The notes: a model not told the origin generated them from the letters alone. A stretch of DNA of 49,371 bases from Chryseobacterium kimseyorum (GCF_025971945.1 NZ_JAPDHW010000021.1:1-49371), one strand, 5' to 3'. Numbered from the stretch's first letter, positions 33,584-42,657 are shown. Numbers and translations: made by a program.

Positions 33584-33684
33584 GAAATTTGTTTCCCCGG
33601 CCCTAAAGGGTACAAATTTCAATACACGGGAACTTCTGTTATCAAAAATCCTCCCTTTAGGGTTGGGGTAAAGATTTTTGATTT
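33584..33684. repeat. Double-hairpin direct repeat, copy 2
   Basis: Same two stems as copy 1 with a few changes, mostly in the loops (GACCCTAAAGGGTGC against GGCCCTAAAGGGTAC, and TCCCTTTAGGGTTGGGG against CCCTTTAGAGTTGGAG). Stem arms are fully conserved. Confidence 0.85.
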
Positions 33685-33718
33685 CGATAAAATTTATTAG
33701 CTTTAATAAAAATCACAG

Positions 33719-34141
33719 ATGAAAAAATTTAAGCCAAATTACGATGAAGGGATGTGGAAGGGAGCGCCAGAAAGTTCATTCGTAAAAGCCAAAGCTCTAA
33801 GAAAAGATGAAACCCAGGCAGAGAAGATTTTATGGGCGAAACTCAGAAATAATCAGCTTAAAGGATACAAATTCAGAAGACAACATCCGATTGGTTTATA
33901 TATTGTTGATTTTTATTGCCATCAATTAAAGTTAGTCATAGAAATTGATGGTGATTATCACAATATTCAGGAACAAATTGAAAAAGATAAAGAACGAACT
34001 CAAAATTTAGAAACTGATGGATTGCAATTAATCAGATTTACCAACAAAGATGTCATGGAAAATTTAGAAAAAATCATTTCAGAAATAATGATAAAAACAG
34101 ATGAGATATTCCATTCTCATAATTCAAATCAATCGCTGTAA
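33719..34141 (+). CDS. DUF559 (Vsr-like fold) endonuclease-domain protein
   Basis: A 140-residue protein of the DUF559 family: ARELRK-like lead region (KALRKDETQAEKILWAKLRN), then GYKFRRQHPIGLYIVDFYCH and LVIEIDGDYHN with the conserved Asp and Glu-x-Asp of a PD-(D/E)XK-like core, and the terminal DGLQLIRFTNKDVM. The family fold is that of very short patch repair nucleases, but biochemical activity is little tested. It is transcribed alone and stands between duplicated hairpins and a DUF72 gene. Start is the only ATG before the domain. Confidence 0.88.
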   Translation: MKKFKPNYDEGMWKGAPESSFVKAKALRKDETQAEKILWAKLRNNQLKGYKFRRQHPIGLYIVDFYCHQLKLVIEIDGDYHNIQEQIEKDKERTQNLETDGLQLIRFTNKDVMENLEKIISEIMIKTDEIFHSHNSNQSL

Positions 34142-34199
34142 TTTATTTATATTTGTTTCAAGCTAAGAACTAAATCAACAATTTCTAAAACCCAAGACA

Positions 34200-35090
34200 A
34201 TGAAATTCGGACAAGTAGAAGACCCGTCAAAAATAGATTTTACATTACCAAAGGACCATTCGAGAACCAAAGAAATTTTAAAGCAAAATAAAAAAGGACT
34301 TGAAAATATCTCTATCGGCTGTGCAAAATGGAATAAAACAGATCTAAAAGGTTTCTACCCAAAAGGTACGAAAGACGAACTGGAATATTACTCCACACAA
34401 TTTAATTCGATTGAATTGAACGCAACTTTCTACGGAATGCCGACTTCAGAACAGGTTTTAACGTGGAAAGAAAAAACGCCGGCTGACTTTAAATTTTTCC
34501 CAAAAATTACCAATACCGTTTCCCACTTCAGAAGACTTTTGAATATTGATGATGTTGTGACTCAGTTTGCAACAGCCGTTTTAAATTTTGATGAAAAACT
34601 GGGAATGGTTTTCCTTCAGCTTCACGATAATTTCAAGCCGAAAGACTACGAAAGACTCGAACAGTTTGTGACGAAGTGGCCCAAAGAAGTGCCTTTAGCA
34701 ATCGAACTGAGAAATACTGAATGGTTTACTGATGAAGAGATTTTTGATAAAACCTGCCAGCTCTTTGAGGATAATAATATTACCAATATCATTGTTGATA
34801 CTGCCGGAAGACGAGATATGCTTCACATGAGACTTACGACTCCAAACGCGTTCATCAGATACGTGGGAGCCAATCATGAGAGCGATTACGAGCGATTGGA
34901 CGACTGGTTGAAACATTTGACGAAGTGGAAAAAAGAAGGTTTACAGAATCTCTATTTTTTCGTTCACCAAAACCTTGAAAAAGCTTCACCGCTGCTTTCT
35001 GCTCACTTCATTGAAGAGATGAATAAAGAATGGAAAACAGATATGCACATTCCTAAACTTGCTCAGGAAAACCCGCCGAGTTTGTTTTAA
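34200..35090 (+). CDS. DUF72 domain protein
   Basis: A 296-residue TIM-barrel-like protein of the DUF72 (YecE) family. Typical blocks are SIGCAKWNKTDLKGFYPKGT, LEYYSTQFNSIELNATFYGM, FKFFPKITNTVSHF, LGMVFLQLHDNFKP and AIELRNTEWF. The family is widespread, structurally like sugar-phosphate isomerases, without a settled function. Length is normal. A strong terminator follows the stop, and the gene is 58 bases downstream of the DUF559 gene, so the two could share a transcript. Confidence 0.92.
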   Translation: MKFGQVEDPSKIDFTLPKDHSRTKEILKQNKKGLENISIGCAKWNKTDLKGFYPKGTKDELEYYSTQFNSIELNATFYGMPTSEQVLTWKEKTPADFKFFPKITNTVSHFRRLLNIDDVVTQFATAVLNFDEKLGMVFLQLHDNFKPKDYERLEQFVTKWPKEVPLAIELRNTEWFTDEEIFDKTCQLFEDNNITNIIVDTAGRRDMLHMRLTTPNAFIRYVGANHESDYERLDDWLKHLTKWKKEGLQNLYFFVHQNLEKASPLLSAHFIEEMNKEWKTDMHIPKLAQENPPSLF

Positions 35091-35110
35091 AATATTTGTA
35101 CTTCAAAAAG

Positions 35111-35140
35111 ATAGCGCCCCACTGGAGCGCTATTTTTTTT
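35111..35140 (+). terminator. Rho-independent terminator after the DUF72 gene
   Basis: ATAGCGC...GCGCTAT, a 7-base GC-rich stem with extra CC/GG pairing inside, followed by eight T. It ends the plus-strand pair DUF559-DUF72. Confidence 0.9.
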
Positions 35141-35372
35141 AAGCTTTTTTATAGCTCCTATTGAGCAAAAATGAAAATTATTTTATTATTGAAATGATAG
35201 TTTTGCGATATCTGTAATTTGCCATGATTAGAAAAAGCTTTGTATTTCTTTGATAATTTTACGCTTTTTTATAACTTAAACACAGTTAGATTTTAAGATT
35301 CTCTGTTGACCTTGCGTTAATTTAAGTTACAGGTTACTTAGATAGATAATCAATAAAGTTTTGGATGTAAAA

Positions 35373-35963
35373 TCACTTCTTCCTCAACATCAGAGAAACA
35401 TTTAAAAATATCAAGAGAAAACAAAGTGTGACCCAAATTCCCGTTTGCATATTTTCAAAATTATAGGTTTCAACGTGCTTCTTAGCCTGTTCAGAAAGCT
35501 TTTCACTTTGAATGATATAATTTTGCACTTCTACAATCTGATCCATATTTTTATTGGGAACAGCGTGTTGTGAGAAGTACACCAAGTTTTTCTTACCAAG
35601 ATAACCAACAATCCAATATTGATCGGATTTTGTAAGCTTTAGATGCTCAATTCTATAGTATTCCGGACGTACTTTTCCTATGTGACTCGTTTCAAAAGTC
35701 CCGCTTTTATCGAGATTATTGACATTGATAACATAAAAATCCAGTGGTTGCGGAAGTTTATTAATGACTTGTAATGAAACCGAATTACTTACAATTCCGA
35801 TAGAGCTTTTCTTAATAAACCAATATGTAAACAGAGAAATGGAAAGCACCAAAGTAAAAACCCTGAAAATTTTCGCCCACTTGGCAAAGTCTCCGGATTT
35901 CACTTTGTAGAGAAACAGCGAAAGAATCAGTGAAAAAAAAATGATTGAAATAATGAATCCCAT
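35373..35963 (-). CDS. Membrane protein of unknown function
   Basis: A 196-residue protein with two N-terminal membrane spans (about 2-20 and 32-50), a mostly beta extracytoplasmic or cytoplasmic domain of about 120 residues, and one C-terminal span (about 175-192) ending MLRKK. I do not recognise the middle domain (VSLQVINKLPQPLDFYVINV, then YWIVGYLGKKNLVYFSQHAV). It is the last gene of a minus-strand run; 39 bases separate it from the HD hydrolase. Confidence 0.78.
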   Translation of the reverse strand: MGFIISIIFFSLILSLFLYKVKSGDFAKWAKIFRVFTLVLSISLFTYWFIKKSSIGIVSNSVSLQVINKLPQPLDFYVINVNNLDKSGTFETSHIGKVRPEYYRIEHLKLTKSDQYWIVGYLGKKNLVYFSQHAVPNKNMDQIVEVQNYIIQSEKLSEQAKKHVETYNFENMQTGIWVTLCFLLIFLNVSLMLRKK

Positions 35964-36002
35964 ACCGCAAAGATAATCATTACATATGTTTTTATGGATG
36001 TC

Positions 36003-36647
36003 TTAATCAACATTCCACTCTTTATAAAACTGGTCAAGGAAATTCAGCATAAAATCGTGTCTTTCCTTGGCTATTTTTTTTCCTTCTTCCGTATTCATCA
36101 GATCTTTCAGTAAGAGTAGTTTTTCGTAGAAATGATTAATTGTTGTTCCGTTTGATTTCTTGTACTCCTCTTTCGACATGTTTAATTGAGGTTTCAGATC
36201 TGGGTGGTACATCAAATTATTTTTAAAACCTCCAAAATTGAATGTTCTTGCAACACCGATGGCTCCGATAGCATCAATACGGTCTGCATCCTGTACAATT
36301 TTCAGCTCGATCGGTAAAACTTTAGGCGCTTCTCCTCTGTTTTTAAACGAAATATTCTGAATCACAAACAGAACCTGCTGTATCATAACTTCATCTACAT
36401 TCTGACCTTCAAGAAACTCTCTTGAAATTTTTAAAGCTAAAGTTTCGTCACCATTATGGAATTTTGGGTCGGCTATATCATGAAGCAATGCAGAAAGTTC
36501 TACCACTTCAAGATTACAGTTTTCAGTTTTTGCAATTTTCTTGGAGAGTTTCCAGACTCTTTCAATGTGAAACCAGTCGTGTCCCGCTTCTGCGCCTTCC
36601 AGCTTTTGCTTTACAAATTCTATTGTTTTTTGGATTGTATTGTTCAT
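36003..36647 (-). CDS. HD domain phosphohydrolase
   Basis: A 214-residue HD-domain protein of the YedJ-like group. Metal ligands visible: His27 in HDWFHIERV, His56-Asp57 in LLHDIAD, and Asp in QDADRIDAIG. The C-terminal half is helical with a TINHFYEKLLLLK block. Such enzymes hydrolyse phosphate esters of nucleotides, but the substrate of this group is not settled. It lies between an alpha/beta hydrolase and a membrane protein, all on the minus strand. Confidence 0.9.
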   Translation of the reverse strand: MNNTIQKTIEFVKQKLEGAEAGHDWFHIERVWKLSKKIAKTENCNLEVVELSALLHDIADPKFHNGDETLALKISREFLEGQNVDEVMIQQVLFVIQNISFKNRGEAPKVLPIELKIVQDADRIDAIGAIGVARTFNFGGFKNNLMYHPDLKPQLNMSKEEYKKSNGTTINHFYEKLLLLKDLMNTEEGKKIAKERHDFMLNFLDQFYKEWNVD

Positions 36648-36746
36648 TCTTACATTTTAAATTAAATAATTCGTGAAATCACCCCATCAAAATTTCTTGC
36701 GAATTTTCGCTACCCCTCCATAGAAGAGAAATTTTTACTACTTCAT

Positions 36747-37583
36747 TCAGATTTCATTTAAAATAATCTTCCAAAGATTTTCATTGTAGCTTCTGAAAAA
36801 ATTGATATGTCCTATTTCTCCTTTTTCAGATTCTGACGTTTTGATCAGTCTGTATGTCGGTTTTAGATTAGGATATGTATCGTTTAATAAAGATTTCACT
36901 CCTCTTTCCGTTAACCATACATCATCTTCAGCCTGAATGACAAAAACTTTTTGCTTTAAATTTTTTGAAAAATCATCAGTTTTAAGTAATAATTTGTTGG
37001 TCGATTTCCTGTTCAAAATTAAGATTCTCCAGTCATAAGCACAATTTTTTGGCAGACTTTCTCCAAGTCTAAACCATTGCGCTGGAAAATAGCCAAATAG
37101 CTCAGTGAATAATGGCTGTACAATCCCAAAACCCAAAAATGCTTCTATTTTTGTCTGCCACTTCAAATGTCCGATGAAGGCATTTTGGGTTCCTACAAAT
37201 ACAAATTCGTCAAACATTTCAGAATCTTTATTCATTCCCAGGATTAGTGCGCCCACTGAATGTCCAAGACAAAATTTCTTGTAATTTGGAAAATTCTTTA
37301 CAATAAACTGTGTAACAGTGTTATAATCGTGGCTACCCCAAACTCTCATAGAAGCTTTGAAATTTCTCATCTTTTGCGGTTTCGACAGACCTATTCCACG
37401 ATAATCATAGGTGATGACAGTGAATCCTTTTTCGGTAAAAAACTTTGCAAATGAAAAATAAATCTGCTGCTTCACACCTGTTGCCGAATTGATCAGTAAA
37501 AGTTTCTGGTTGCTTTGATCAGGCTTAAAAAGATGCGCTGTGATCTGAATTTCGTCATCTGTTTGGAGAAGCAGTTTTTCCAT
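36747..37583 (-). CDS. Alpha/beta hydrolase (COG4757-like)
   Basis: A 278-residue alpha/beta-fold hydrolase. Nucleophile Ser109 lies in GHSVG; the oxyanion region is INSATGVKQQIY; DYRGIGLS is the usual strand-4 loop; the acid is probably Asp in QAEDDVWLTERG and the base His in GEIGHINFF. There is no signal peptide, so it is cytosolic. Substrate unknown. A terminator stands between it and the upstream kinase gene, so it is probably transcribed on its own. Confidence 0.87.
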   Translation of the reverse strand: MEKLLLQTDDEIQITAHLFKPDQSNQKLLLINSATGVKQQIYFSFAKFFTEKGFTVITYDYRGIGLSKPQKMRNFKASMRVWGSHDYNTVTQFIVKNFPNYKKFCLGHSVGALILGMNKDSEMFDEFVFVGTQNAFIGHLKWQTKIEAFLGFGIVQPLFTELFGYFPAQWFRLGESLPKNCAYDWRILILNRKSTNKLLLKTDDFSKNLKQKVFVIQAEDDVWLTERGVKSLLNDTYPNLKPTYRLIKTSESEKGEIGHINFFRSYNENLWKIILNEI

Positions 37584-37589
37584 AGGATT

Positions 37590-37623
37590 TAAATAAAATA
37601 TCCACCGTCAAAAGTGGATATTT
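37590..37623 (-). terminator. Terminator after the PfkB kinase gene
   Basis: On the minus strand AAATATCCAC / GTGGATATTT, a perfect 10-base stem with an 8-base loop, then TTTATTTAAA. It separates the kinase gene from the alpha/beta hydrolase gene. Confidence 0.75.
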
Positions 37624-37673
37624 TTATAATGGTATTGTCTGTATTTGTGAAATTTCGATATGCGGTAAATAAT

Positions 37674-38564
37674 TTACTTTAGGAATTCTGAAAGCCTCGG
37701 AAGAGCCGTCTGAGCACCTTTGCCGAGCGAAACTTTTGATGAAACTTCATTTCCAAACTTCACGCAGTCCTCAATAGAATTCCCATGGCATAAAGCAATC
37801 GCAAAACCGGAAGTAAAAGCATCGCCCATTCCCATTTTGTAGACCATACTTTCATGCTCATTTCTGAAATATTTCATTTCTGTTCCGTCAAAATAAATCG
37901 TTGAATTGGTTTCATCTCTAATGAAAACTTTATTATAGTATTTCTTCAGAACTTTCTCTCTCTGATCTTCCCCAAAAATAATTTCTAATTCAGTGCTTTT
38001 GGCTATAATAAAATCAAGATTCTCAATCACCTCATTGCTTAGAGGCTGACCGGGAGAAGCATACAAACCGACTTTTTTACCGTAGTTCTTTGCTTTCTTT
38101 GCGGTATATTCTACTACATTCATTGGAATTTCTAACTGCAGAAGAATCAGATCTGACGAGTTGATATATCGGTCGGCTTCGTCGACATCCTGAACTTTAA
38201 GATATTTATTGGCAGCCGGAACTACCACAATTGCTGCATCGCCCGCTGAGCTCGTTACATAGGCAGTTCCTGTAGCATCCTGATCTGTTTCAGTAACGAA
38301 ACCTACATTCACATTTTCTTCAACCAGATTTCTCATAATCTGCTGTCCCAGAGGATCTACACCTACACAGCCGATGAAATAAACACTGGCACCCAGTCTT
38401 GCTGTTCCCACAGCCTGATTAGCGCCTTTTCCGCCAAAATAATTATCGCAGTAACTCGCCATAACTGTTTCATTGGAAGACGGAATTTTATCGGTATATA
38501 AAATCAAATCTAAGGAGCAGCTGCCAACCACGATGATCTTGGGTTGTGTCGAAGAAAAATTCAT
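37674..38564 (-). CDS. PfkB family carbohydrate kinase, ribokinase-like
   Basis: A 296-residue kinase. N-terminal substrate motif GGKGANQAVGTARLG (about 43-57) is of the ribokinase type, VVPAANKYL follows, and the C-terminal catalytic segment is MGMGDAFTSGF, where the usual GAGD is GMGD; the catalytic Asp is kept. The phosphate-binding region GNEVSSKVSLGKGAQ is also typical. Ribokinase (D-ribose to ribose-5-phosphate) is the best guess, but no ribose transport genes are near, and adenosine- or other sugar-kinase activity is possible. I therefore give no gene symbol. Confidence 0.85.
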   Translation of the reverse strand: MNFSSTQPKIIVVGSCSLDLILYTDKIPSSNETVMASYCDNYFGGKGANQAVGTARLGASVYFIGCVGVDPLGQQIMRNLVEENVNVGFVTETDQDATGTAYVTSSAGDAAIVVVPAANKYLKVQDVDEADRYINSSDLILLQLEIPMNVVEYTAKKAKNYGKKVGLYASPGQPLSNEVIENLDFIIAKSTELEIIFGEDQREKVLKKYYNKVFIRDETNSTIYFDGTEMKYFRNEHESMVYKMGMGDAFTSGFAIALCHGNSIEDCVKFGNEVSSKVSLGKGAQTALPRLSEFLK

Positions 38565-38625
38565 AATCTGTATTTTTAGCTTTCAGTAAATTTAAACAAC
38601 TTAATCTTACAAAAATTAAATATTT

Positions 38626-39267
38626 TTAATTTACTAAAATCTCTATAAATTCAGTTACAATTTTCACGGGTTGCCCCACCTTATCATAACCTACATAACT
38701 GGCGTAAAAACCTTCACCATATCCCGTTTCAAAACCGAAAATAGTTCCGGGAAGTTCTTCTGCCGGTTTTAAAAATGCATACTGATCAATCGCTCCGTTT
38801 TCATCAAAAAAATGCTCATGGAAAAACTCTTCATAAATTCCCATAAAATCATCTCCTTTTCTCTGATATAGTTTTTGCTCAAGATCGTTGAGACTTTTCT
38901 GTGTTTCCACATCCATAAAACAGCCCATTCCGCTTTCTACAGGATAACCGAATACTTCACCTTCAGCCAGATCCTTAATGTTCTGACTTTCAGTTGTTGC
39001 TAATTTCCATGAAGTAATTTCAGCATCACTGAAAATAATTTCAGCATAAGCAACGCAATTGCTTTCTCTTTCTTTATGCAGTAAAACAGCAAAGTCTCCT
39101 TTCGGAAAAACATCAGTAAAAGCCTGCATATCATTTGTAATCAACGGGTCGCAAGCAACAAGTTTGCCCGTTGAAAGGTATATTTTTCCCACATCAAAAC
39201 TCTCAAGAAGAGGACTCTCTACAAAGTTTTTTGAGAATAGTTTTTTTATATTTTCTAGGTGTGTCAT
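38626..39267 (-). CDS. DUF4241 domain protein
   Basis: A 213-residue protein from the ATG at 39267; the frame is open to 39330 but that extension runs through a hairpin and lacks the family look. Features of DUF4241: LSTGKLVACDPL near the N terminus, YPVESGMGCFMD in the middle and the C-terminal GFETGYGEGFYASYVGYDK. It has no signal peptide and is acidic. The family is often found in immunity-like or stand-alone settings, and function is unknown. It follows valS by 78 bases on the same strand. Confidence 0.85.
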   Translation of the reverse strand: MTHLENIKKLFSKNFVESPLLESFDVGKIYLSTGKLVACDPLITNDMQAFTDVFPKGDFAVLLHKERESNCVAYAEIIFSDAEITSWKLATTESQNIKDLAEGEVFGYPVESGMGCFMDVETQKSLNDLEQKLYQRKGDDFMGIYEEFFHEHFFDENGAIDQYAFLKPAEELPGTIFGFETGYGEGFYASYVGYDKVGQPVKIVTEFIEILVN

Positions 39268-39291
39268 TATATTGATGGTGTTTGATGACAG

Positions 39292-39337
39292 AAGCTGGAT
39301 GTTGGGTGCAGATTTACTTACAGCCAACATCCAGCTT
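39292..39337. repeat. 14-base perfect inverted repeat after valS
   Basis: AAGCTGGATGTTGG / CCAACATCCAGCTT around an 18-base loop, in the short gap between valS and the DUF4241 gene. No T-run follows on either strand, so it is not a standard terminator. Confidence 0.85.
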
Positions 39338-39345
39338 TCTGCATC

Positions 39346-41961
39346 CTACAATGTTTTTAACTTTTCTTCCAAGATCGCAATCTTGTCCTGCGCATCTTTT
39401 TGTTTCTTGCGCTCCACTTCTACCACTTCAGGTTTAGCGTTGGCAACAAATTTTTCATTGGAAAGTTTTTTATCAACAGAAATCAGGAAGCCTTTCAGAT
39501 ATTTTACTTCTTCTTCTGTTTTCTTTTTTTCTTCTTCTAAATCTAATTTTTCACTTAAAGGAATTGAAACTTCAGTAGAACCAACCAGGAAGGTAAAGCT
39601 TGGTTTATCTGTTTTTTCGTTAAAATGAATTTCAGAAATACTTGCTAGTTTTTTAATGACTGCTTCGTTTTCAAAGCTCACAGCATTTGTATACACTTCA
39701 ACAGCTTCTCTTGGCGAAATTCCTTTTGTCTGACGGTAATTTCTTACTCCTGAGATAATTTCTTCTGCAGTTTCAAAATTCTTAATAATCTCGTCATTAA
39801 AACCTTCTGCTTTCTTCTGCTGAGCAATGACCAAAGCTTCTTTAGGCGTTCTTTCTGAAATCAGCTGCCACAATTCTTCTGATAAAAATGGCATAAACGG
39901 ATGCAGAAGTTTCATTAATTCTTCAAAGAAAACAATTGTCTGATTATACACTTCTCTGGAAATTCCTTCTCCATAATTTGGCTTAATCGCTTCAAGATAC
40001 CATCCACAGAAATCATCTTTCACCAATTTTTGAATCAGATGTAATGCATCAGAAATTCTGAATTTGTCGAATTGATCGTTAATTTCAGCAATAGATTTGT
40101 TTAATTGATTTTCAAACCATTCAATCGCCTGATGATCTGAAGCAATAAGAGGCTTATCTTCTTTGTTCCAGTTTTGGGTCAGACGGAAAGCATTCCAGAT
40201 TTTTGTCATGAAATTTCTTCCCTGAACCATCAAATCTTCATCAAACAACAGATCGTTTCCTGCAGCAGAGCTTAACAGGCTTCCAACACGAACGCCATCA
40301 GCACCATACTGAGAAATCAAATCTAAAGGATCTGGTGAATTCCCCAATTGCTTAGACATTTTTCTTCTCTGCTTATCTCTTACAATTCCTGTAAAATAAA
40401 CGTTTTTAAAAGGAACTTCTCCTCTGAATTCTAAACCTGCCATAATCATTCTGGCAACCCAGAAGAAAATAATATCCGGACCAGTTACCAAATCCGAAGT
40501 TGGGTAATAGTAATTGATATCTTTATTATCGGGATCAAGCAGTCCGTCGAAAACCGACATTGGCCACAACCAAGATGAAAACCAGGTATCAAGCGCGTCT
40601 TCGTCTTGTCTTAGGCTGCTGGTTGTAAGCTGTTGGTTATTGGTTTTATCTTTAGCTAATGTTAATGCTTCTTCGATGTTTTCTGCAACTACGAAATCAT
40701 TTTCGCCATCGCCATAGTAGAACGCAGGAATCTGCTGTCCCCACCAAAGCTGACGGGAAATGTTCCAGTCGCGGATGTTGTCCATCCAGTGTTTGTAGGT
40801 ATTTTTAAATTTCTCCGGATAGAATTTTACTTCGTCATCCATCACAACATCCAACGCAGGTTTTGCAATTTCAGACATCTTTAAAAACCACTGAACAGAA
40901 ACTTTAGGCTCAATCACGGCACCTGTTCTTTCTGAAGTTCCCACTTTATTTACGTAATCTTCTGCTTTCAACAAAAGATCGTTTTCTTCCAGTTCTTTTG
41001 CGATCTGCTTTCGTACGTCGAATCTGTTTTTTCCGGCATAATGCAAACCGTGATCATTCAGATTTCCATCATCATCCAAAGCATCAATCATTGGCAGATT
41101 GTGTTTTTGTCCGATTTCGTAGTCGTTAATATCGTGAGCCGGAGTAATTTTTAAAGCTCCTGTTCCGAATTCAATATCAACATACTCATCTTCAATAATC
41201 GGAATCACTCTGTTAACAATCGGTACAATTACATTTTCACCTCTTAAATGAGCATATCTCTCATCGTTTGGGTTGATGCAGACAGCAGTATCACCAAAAA
41301 TAGTTTCAGGACGCGTTGTTGCAACTGAGAGGAACTCTTCTGTACCTTCAATTTTATATTTCAGGAAATATAATTTCCCATTCTGTTCTTTAAAGATTAC
41401 TTCTTCATCAGAAATATTGGTTTTTGCTTCCGGATCCCAGTTTACCATTCTGTATCCTCTGTAGATAAGACCTTTGTTGTACAAATCAACAAAAGATTTG
41501 ATAACCTGCTGAGACATTTTATCTTCGAGAGTAAAACGGGTTCTGTCCCAATCGCATGAGCAACCTAATTTTTTCAGCTGTTCCAGAATGGTTCCACCGT
41601 ATTTATCAGTCCAGTCCCAGGCATGTTTCAAAAATTCTTCACGCGTGATGTCAGATTTATTAATTCCTTCAGACTTCAGTTTGGCCACAACCTTCGCTTC
41701 AGTAGCAATAGAAGCGTGATCTGTTCCCGGAACCCAGCAGGCATTAAAGCCCTGCATTCTTGCACGACGGACCAAAACATCCTGAATGGTATTGTTCAAC
41801 ATATGACCCATGTGAAGAATTCCTGTGACATTTGGCGGCGGAATTACGACCGTATAAGGTGGCTTCTCATTGGGTTCTGAGTGGAAATATTTGTTCTCCA
41901 GCCAGTAGTTGTACCATTTTTGTTCTGTTTCTTGTGGATTATACTTTTCTGAAATCTGCAT
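39346..41961 (-). CDS. valS: Valine--tRNA ligase
   Basis: An 871-residue class I synthetase. The HIGH motif is HMGH in PPNVTGILHMGHMLNN (about 43-58), the KMSKS motif is KMSKQ in RRKMSKQLGNSPDP, with the CP1 editing domain between them (TTRPETIFGDTAV, GTGALKITPAHD). The C terminus is a charged coiled coil that contacts tRNA. It charges tRNA-Val. One oddity is a low-complexity loop around residues 440-455 (KDKTNNQQLTTSSLRQ), described in the findings. A -7 element lies 30 bases upstream. Confidence 0.98.
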   Translation of the reverse strand: MQISEKYNPQETEQKWYNYWLENKYFHSEPNEKPPYTVVIPPPNVTGILHMGHMLNNTIQDVLVRRARMQGFNACWVPGTDHASIATEAKVVAKLKSEGINKSDITREEFLKHAWDWTDKYGGTILEQLKKLGCSCDWDRTRFTLEDKMSQQVIKSFVDLYNKGLIYRGYRMVNWDPEAKTNISDEEVIFKEQNGKLYFLKYKIEGTEEFLSVATTRPETIFGDTAVCINPNDERYAHLRGENVIVPIVNRVIPIIEDEYVDIEFGTGALKITPAHDINDYEIGQKHNLPMIDALDDDGNLNDHGLHYAGKNRFDVRKQIAKELEENDLLLKAEDYVNKVGTSERTGAVIEPKVSVQWFLKMSEIAKPALDVVMDDEVKFYPEKFKNTYKHWMDNIRDWNISRQLWWGQQIPAFYYGDGENDFVVAENIEEALTLAKDKTNNQQLTTSSLRQDEDALDTWFSSWLWPMSVFDGLLDPDNKDINYYYPTSDLVTGPDIIFFWVARMIMAGLEFRGEVPFKNVYFTGIVRDKQRRKMSKQLGNSPDPLDLISQYGADGVRVGSLLSSAAGNDLLFDEDLMVQGRNFMTKIWNAFRLTQNWNKEDKPLIASDHQAIEWFENQLNKSIAEINDQFDKFRISDALHLIQKLVKDDFCGWYLEAIKPNYGEGISREVYNQTIVFFEELMKLLHPFMPFLSEELWQLISERTPKEALVIAQQKKAEGFNDEIIKNFETAEEIISGVRNYRQTKGISPREAVEVYTNAVSFENEAVIKKLASISEIHFNEKTDKPSFTFLVGSTEVSIPLSEKLDLEEEKKKTEEEVKYLKGFLISVDKKLSNEKFVANAKPEVVEVERKKQKDAQDKIAILEEKLKTL

Positions 41962-41990
41962 AAATTCTGGTTTCTTTATCTTATAATCTG

Positions 41991-41998
41991 CAAAAATA
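41991..41998 (-). promoter_or_regulatory. -7 element of the valS promoter
   Basis: TATTTTTG followed by CAG on the minus strand, 30 bases before the valS ATG, fits TAnnTTTG. The -33 site is a T-run without TTG. Confidence 0.45.
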
Positions 41999-42039
41999 GT
42001 TTAAAGTAAAAAAATGTGAGCATTAATTAAAATAATTTT

Positions 42040-42047
42040 TAACTTTG
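42040..42047 (+). promoter_or_regulatory. -7 element upstream of the DUF1573 gene
   Basis: TAACTTTG on the plus strand matches TAnnTTTG. It would give a leader of about 120 bases, which contains a 19-codon frame (42090-42149) and a GGTCGACC palindrome. Confidence 0.4.
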
Positions 42048-42176
42048 TTTCTCAAAATTTATCTAACAAACATACTAACATTCAAGAATATGAATCGCCA
42101 AAGGTCGACCTGTAAATCAGGCACCATAAAGATAAGCGGTATCATATAATCTTAAAAATTTAATAAATATCTACTT

Positions 42177-42635
42177 ATGAAAACATTATTTGCAGGAATT
42201 GCATTATTCGGAACGATTGCTTTAGCATCTGCACAGACAATTACATTTGACAAAACAACTTACGAATATGGTGTAATTAAACCAAATTCTGACGGTACAA
42301 GATTTTTTAGCGTAACAAACACAGGTGACAAGCCTCTAATTGTTTCTAATGTAAAAGCATCTTGTGGATGTACAGTACCAGAATGGAGTACAGATCCTAT
42401 CGCTCCGGGAAAATCTGCTAAAATCAAAGTAGGATATGCTACAGCAAACCCTGGAGCTTTCAACAAAATGATTGAAGTATTTTCTAATGACCCGGTAAAC
42501 AGCAGAAGTGTAATCTACATTAAAGGTGATGTGAACGCTAACGCTCCTGAGCCTAAAGTTTTAACACCTGCAGAACAGAAAGCTGCTGATAAAGCTGAAA
42601 AGAAAGCTGCTAAAAAAGTAGCTGCTAAAAACTAA
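42177..42635 (+). CDS. Secreted DUF1573 domain protein
   Basis: A 152-residue exported protein. A signal peptide (MKTLFAGIALFGTIALASAQ) precedes a single immunoglobulin-like DUF1573 domain with the hallmark KASCGCTVPEWSTDPIAPGK (about 61-80) and a VFSNDP turn. The last 25 residues are almost only Ala, Lys, Asp and Glu (a KAADKAEKKAAKK-like tail), an unstructured or helical charged tail. The domain is common in Bacteroidota, and its function is not known; a role in surface or periplasmic binding is likely. Leader about 120 bases, terminator right after the stop. Confidence 0.93.
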   Translation: MKTLFAGIALFGTIALASAQTITFDKTTYEYGVIKPNSDGTRFFSVTNTGDKPLIVSNVKASCGCTVPEWSTDPIAPGKSAKIKVGYATANPGAFNKMIEVFSNDPVNSRSVIYIKGDVNANAPEPKVLTPAEQKAADKAEKKAAKKVAAKN

Positions 42636-42657
42636 TATTATTTCAAAATATTATATG

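Noticed and set aside
33719..34141. DUF559 protein considered as part of a restriction or defence system
   Set aside because: No methyltransferase, helicase or other defence gene is nearby; the domain often occurs alone.
42090..42149. A 19-codon frame with a CTGTAAATCAGG stretch resembling a tRNA-Tyr anticodon arm
   Set aside because: The anticodon stem does not pair in the tRNA register and no acceptor or T arm is present. The peptide has no supporting ribosome-binding signal.
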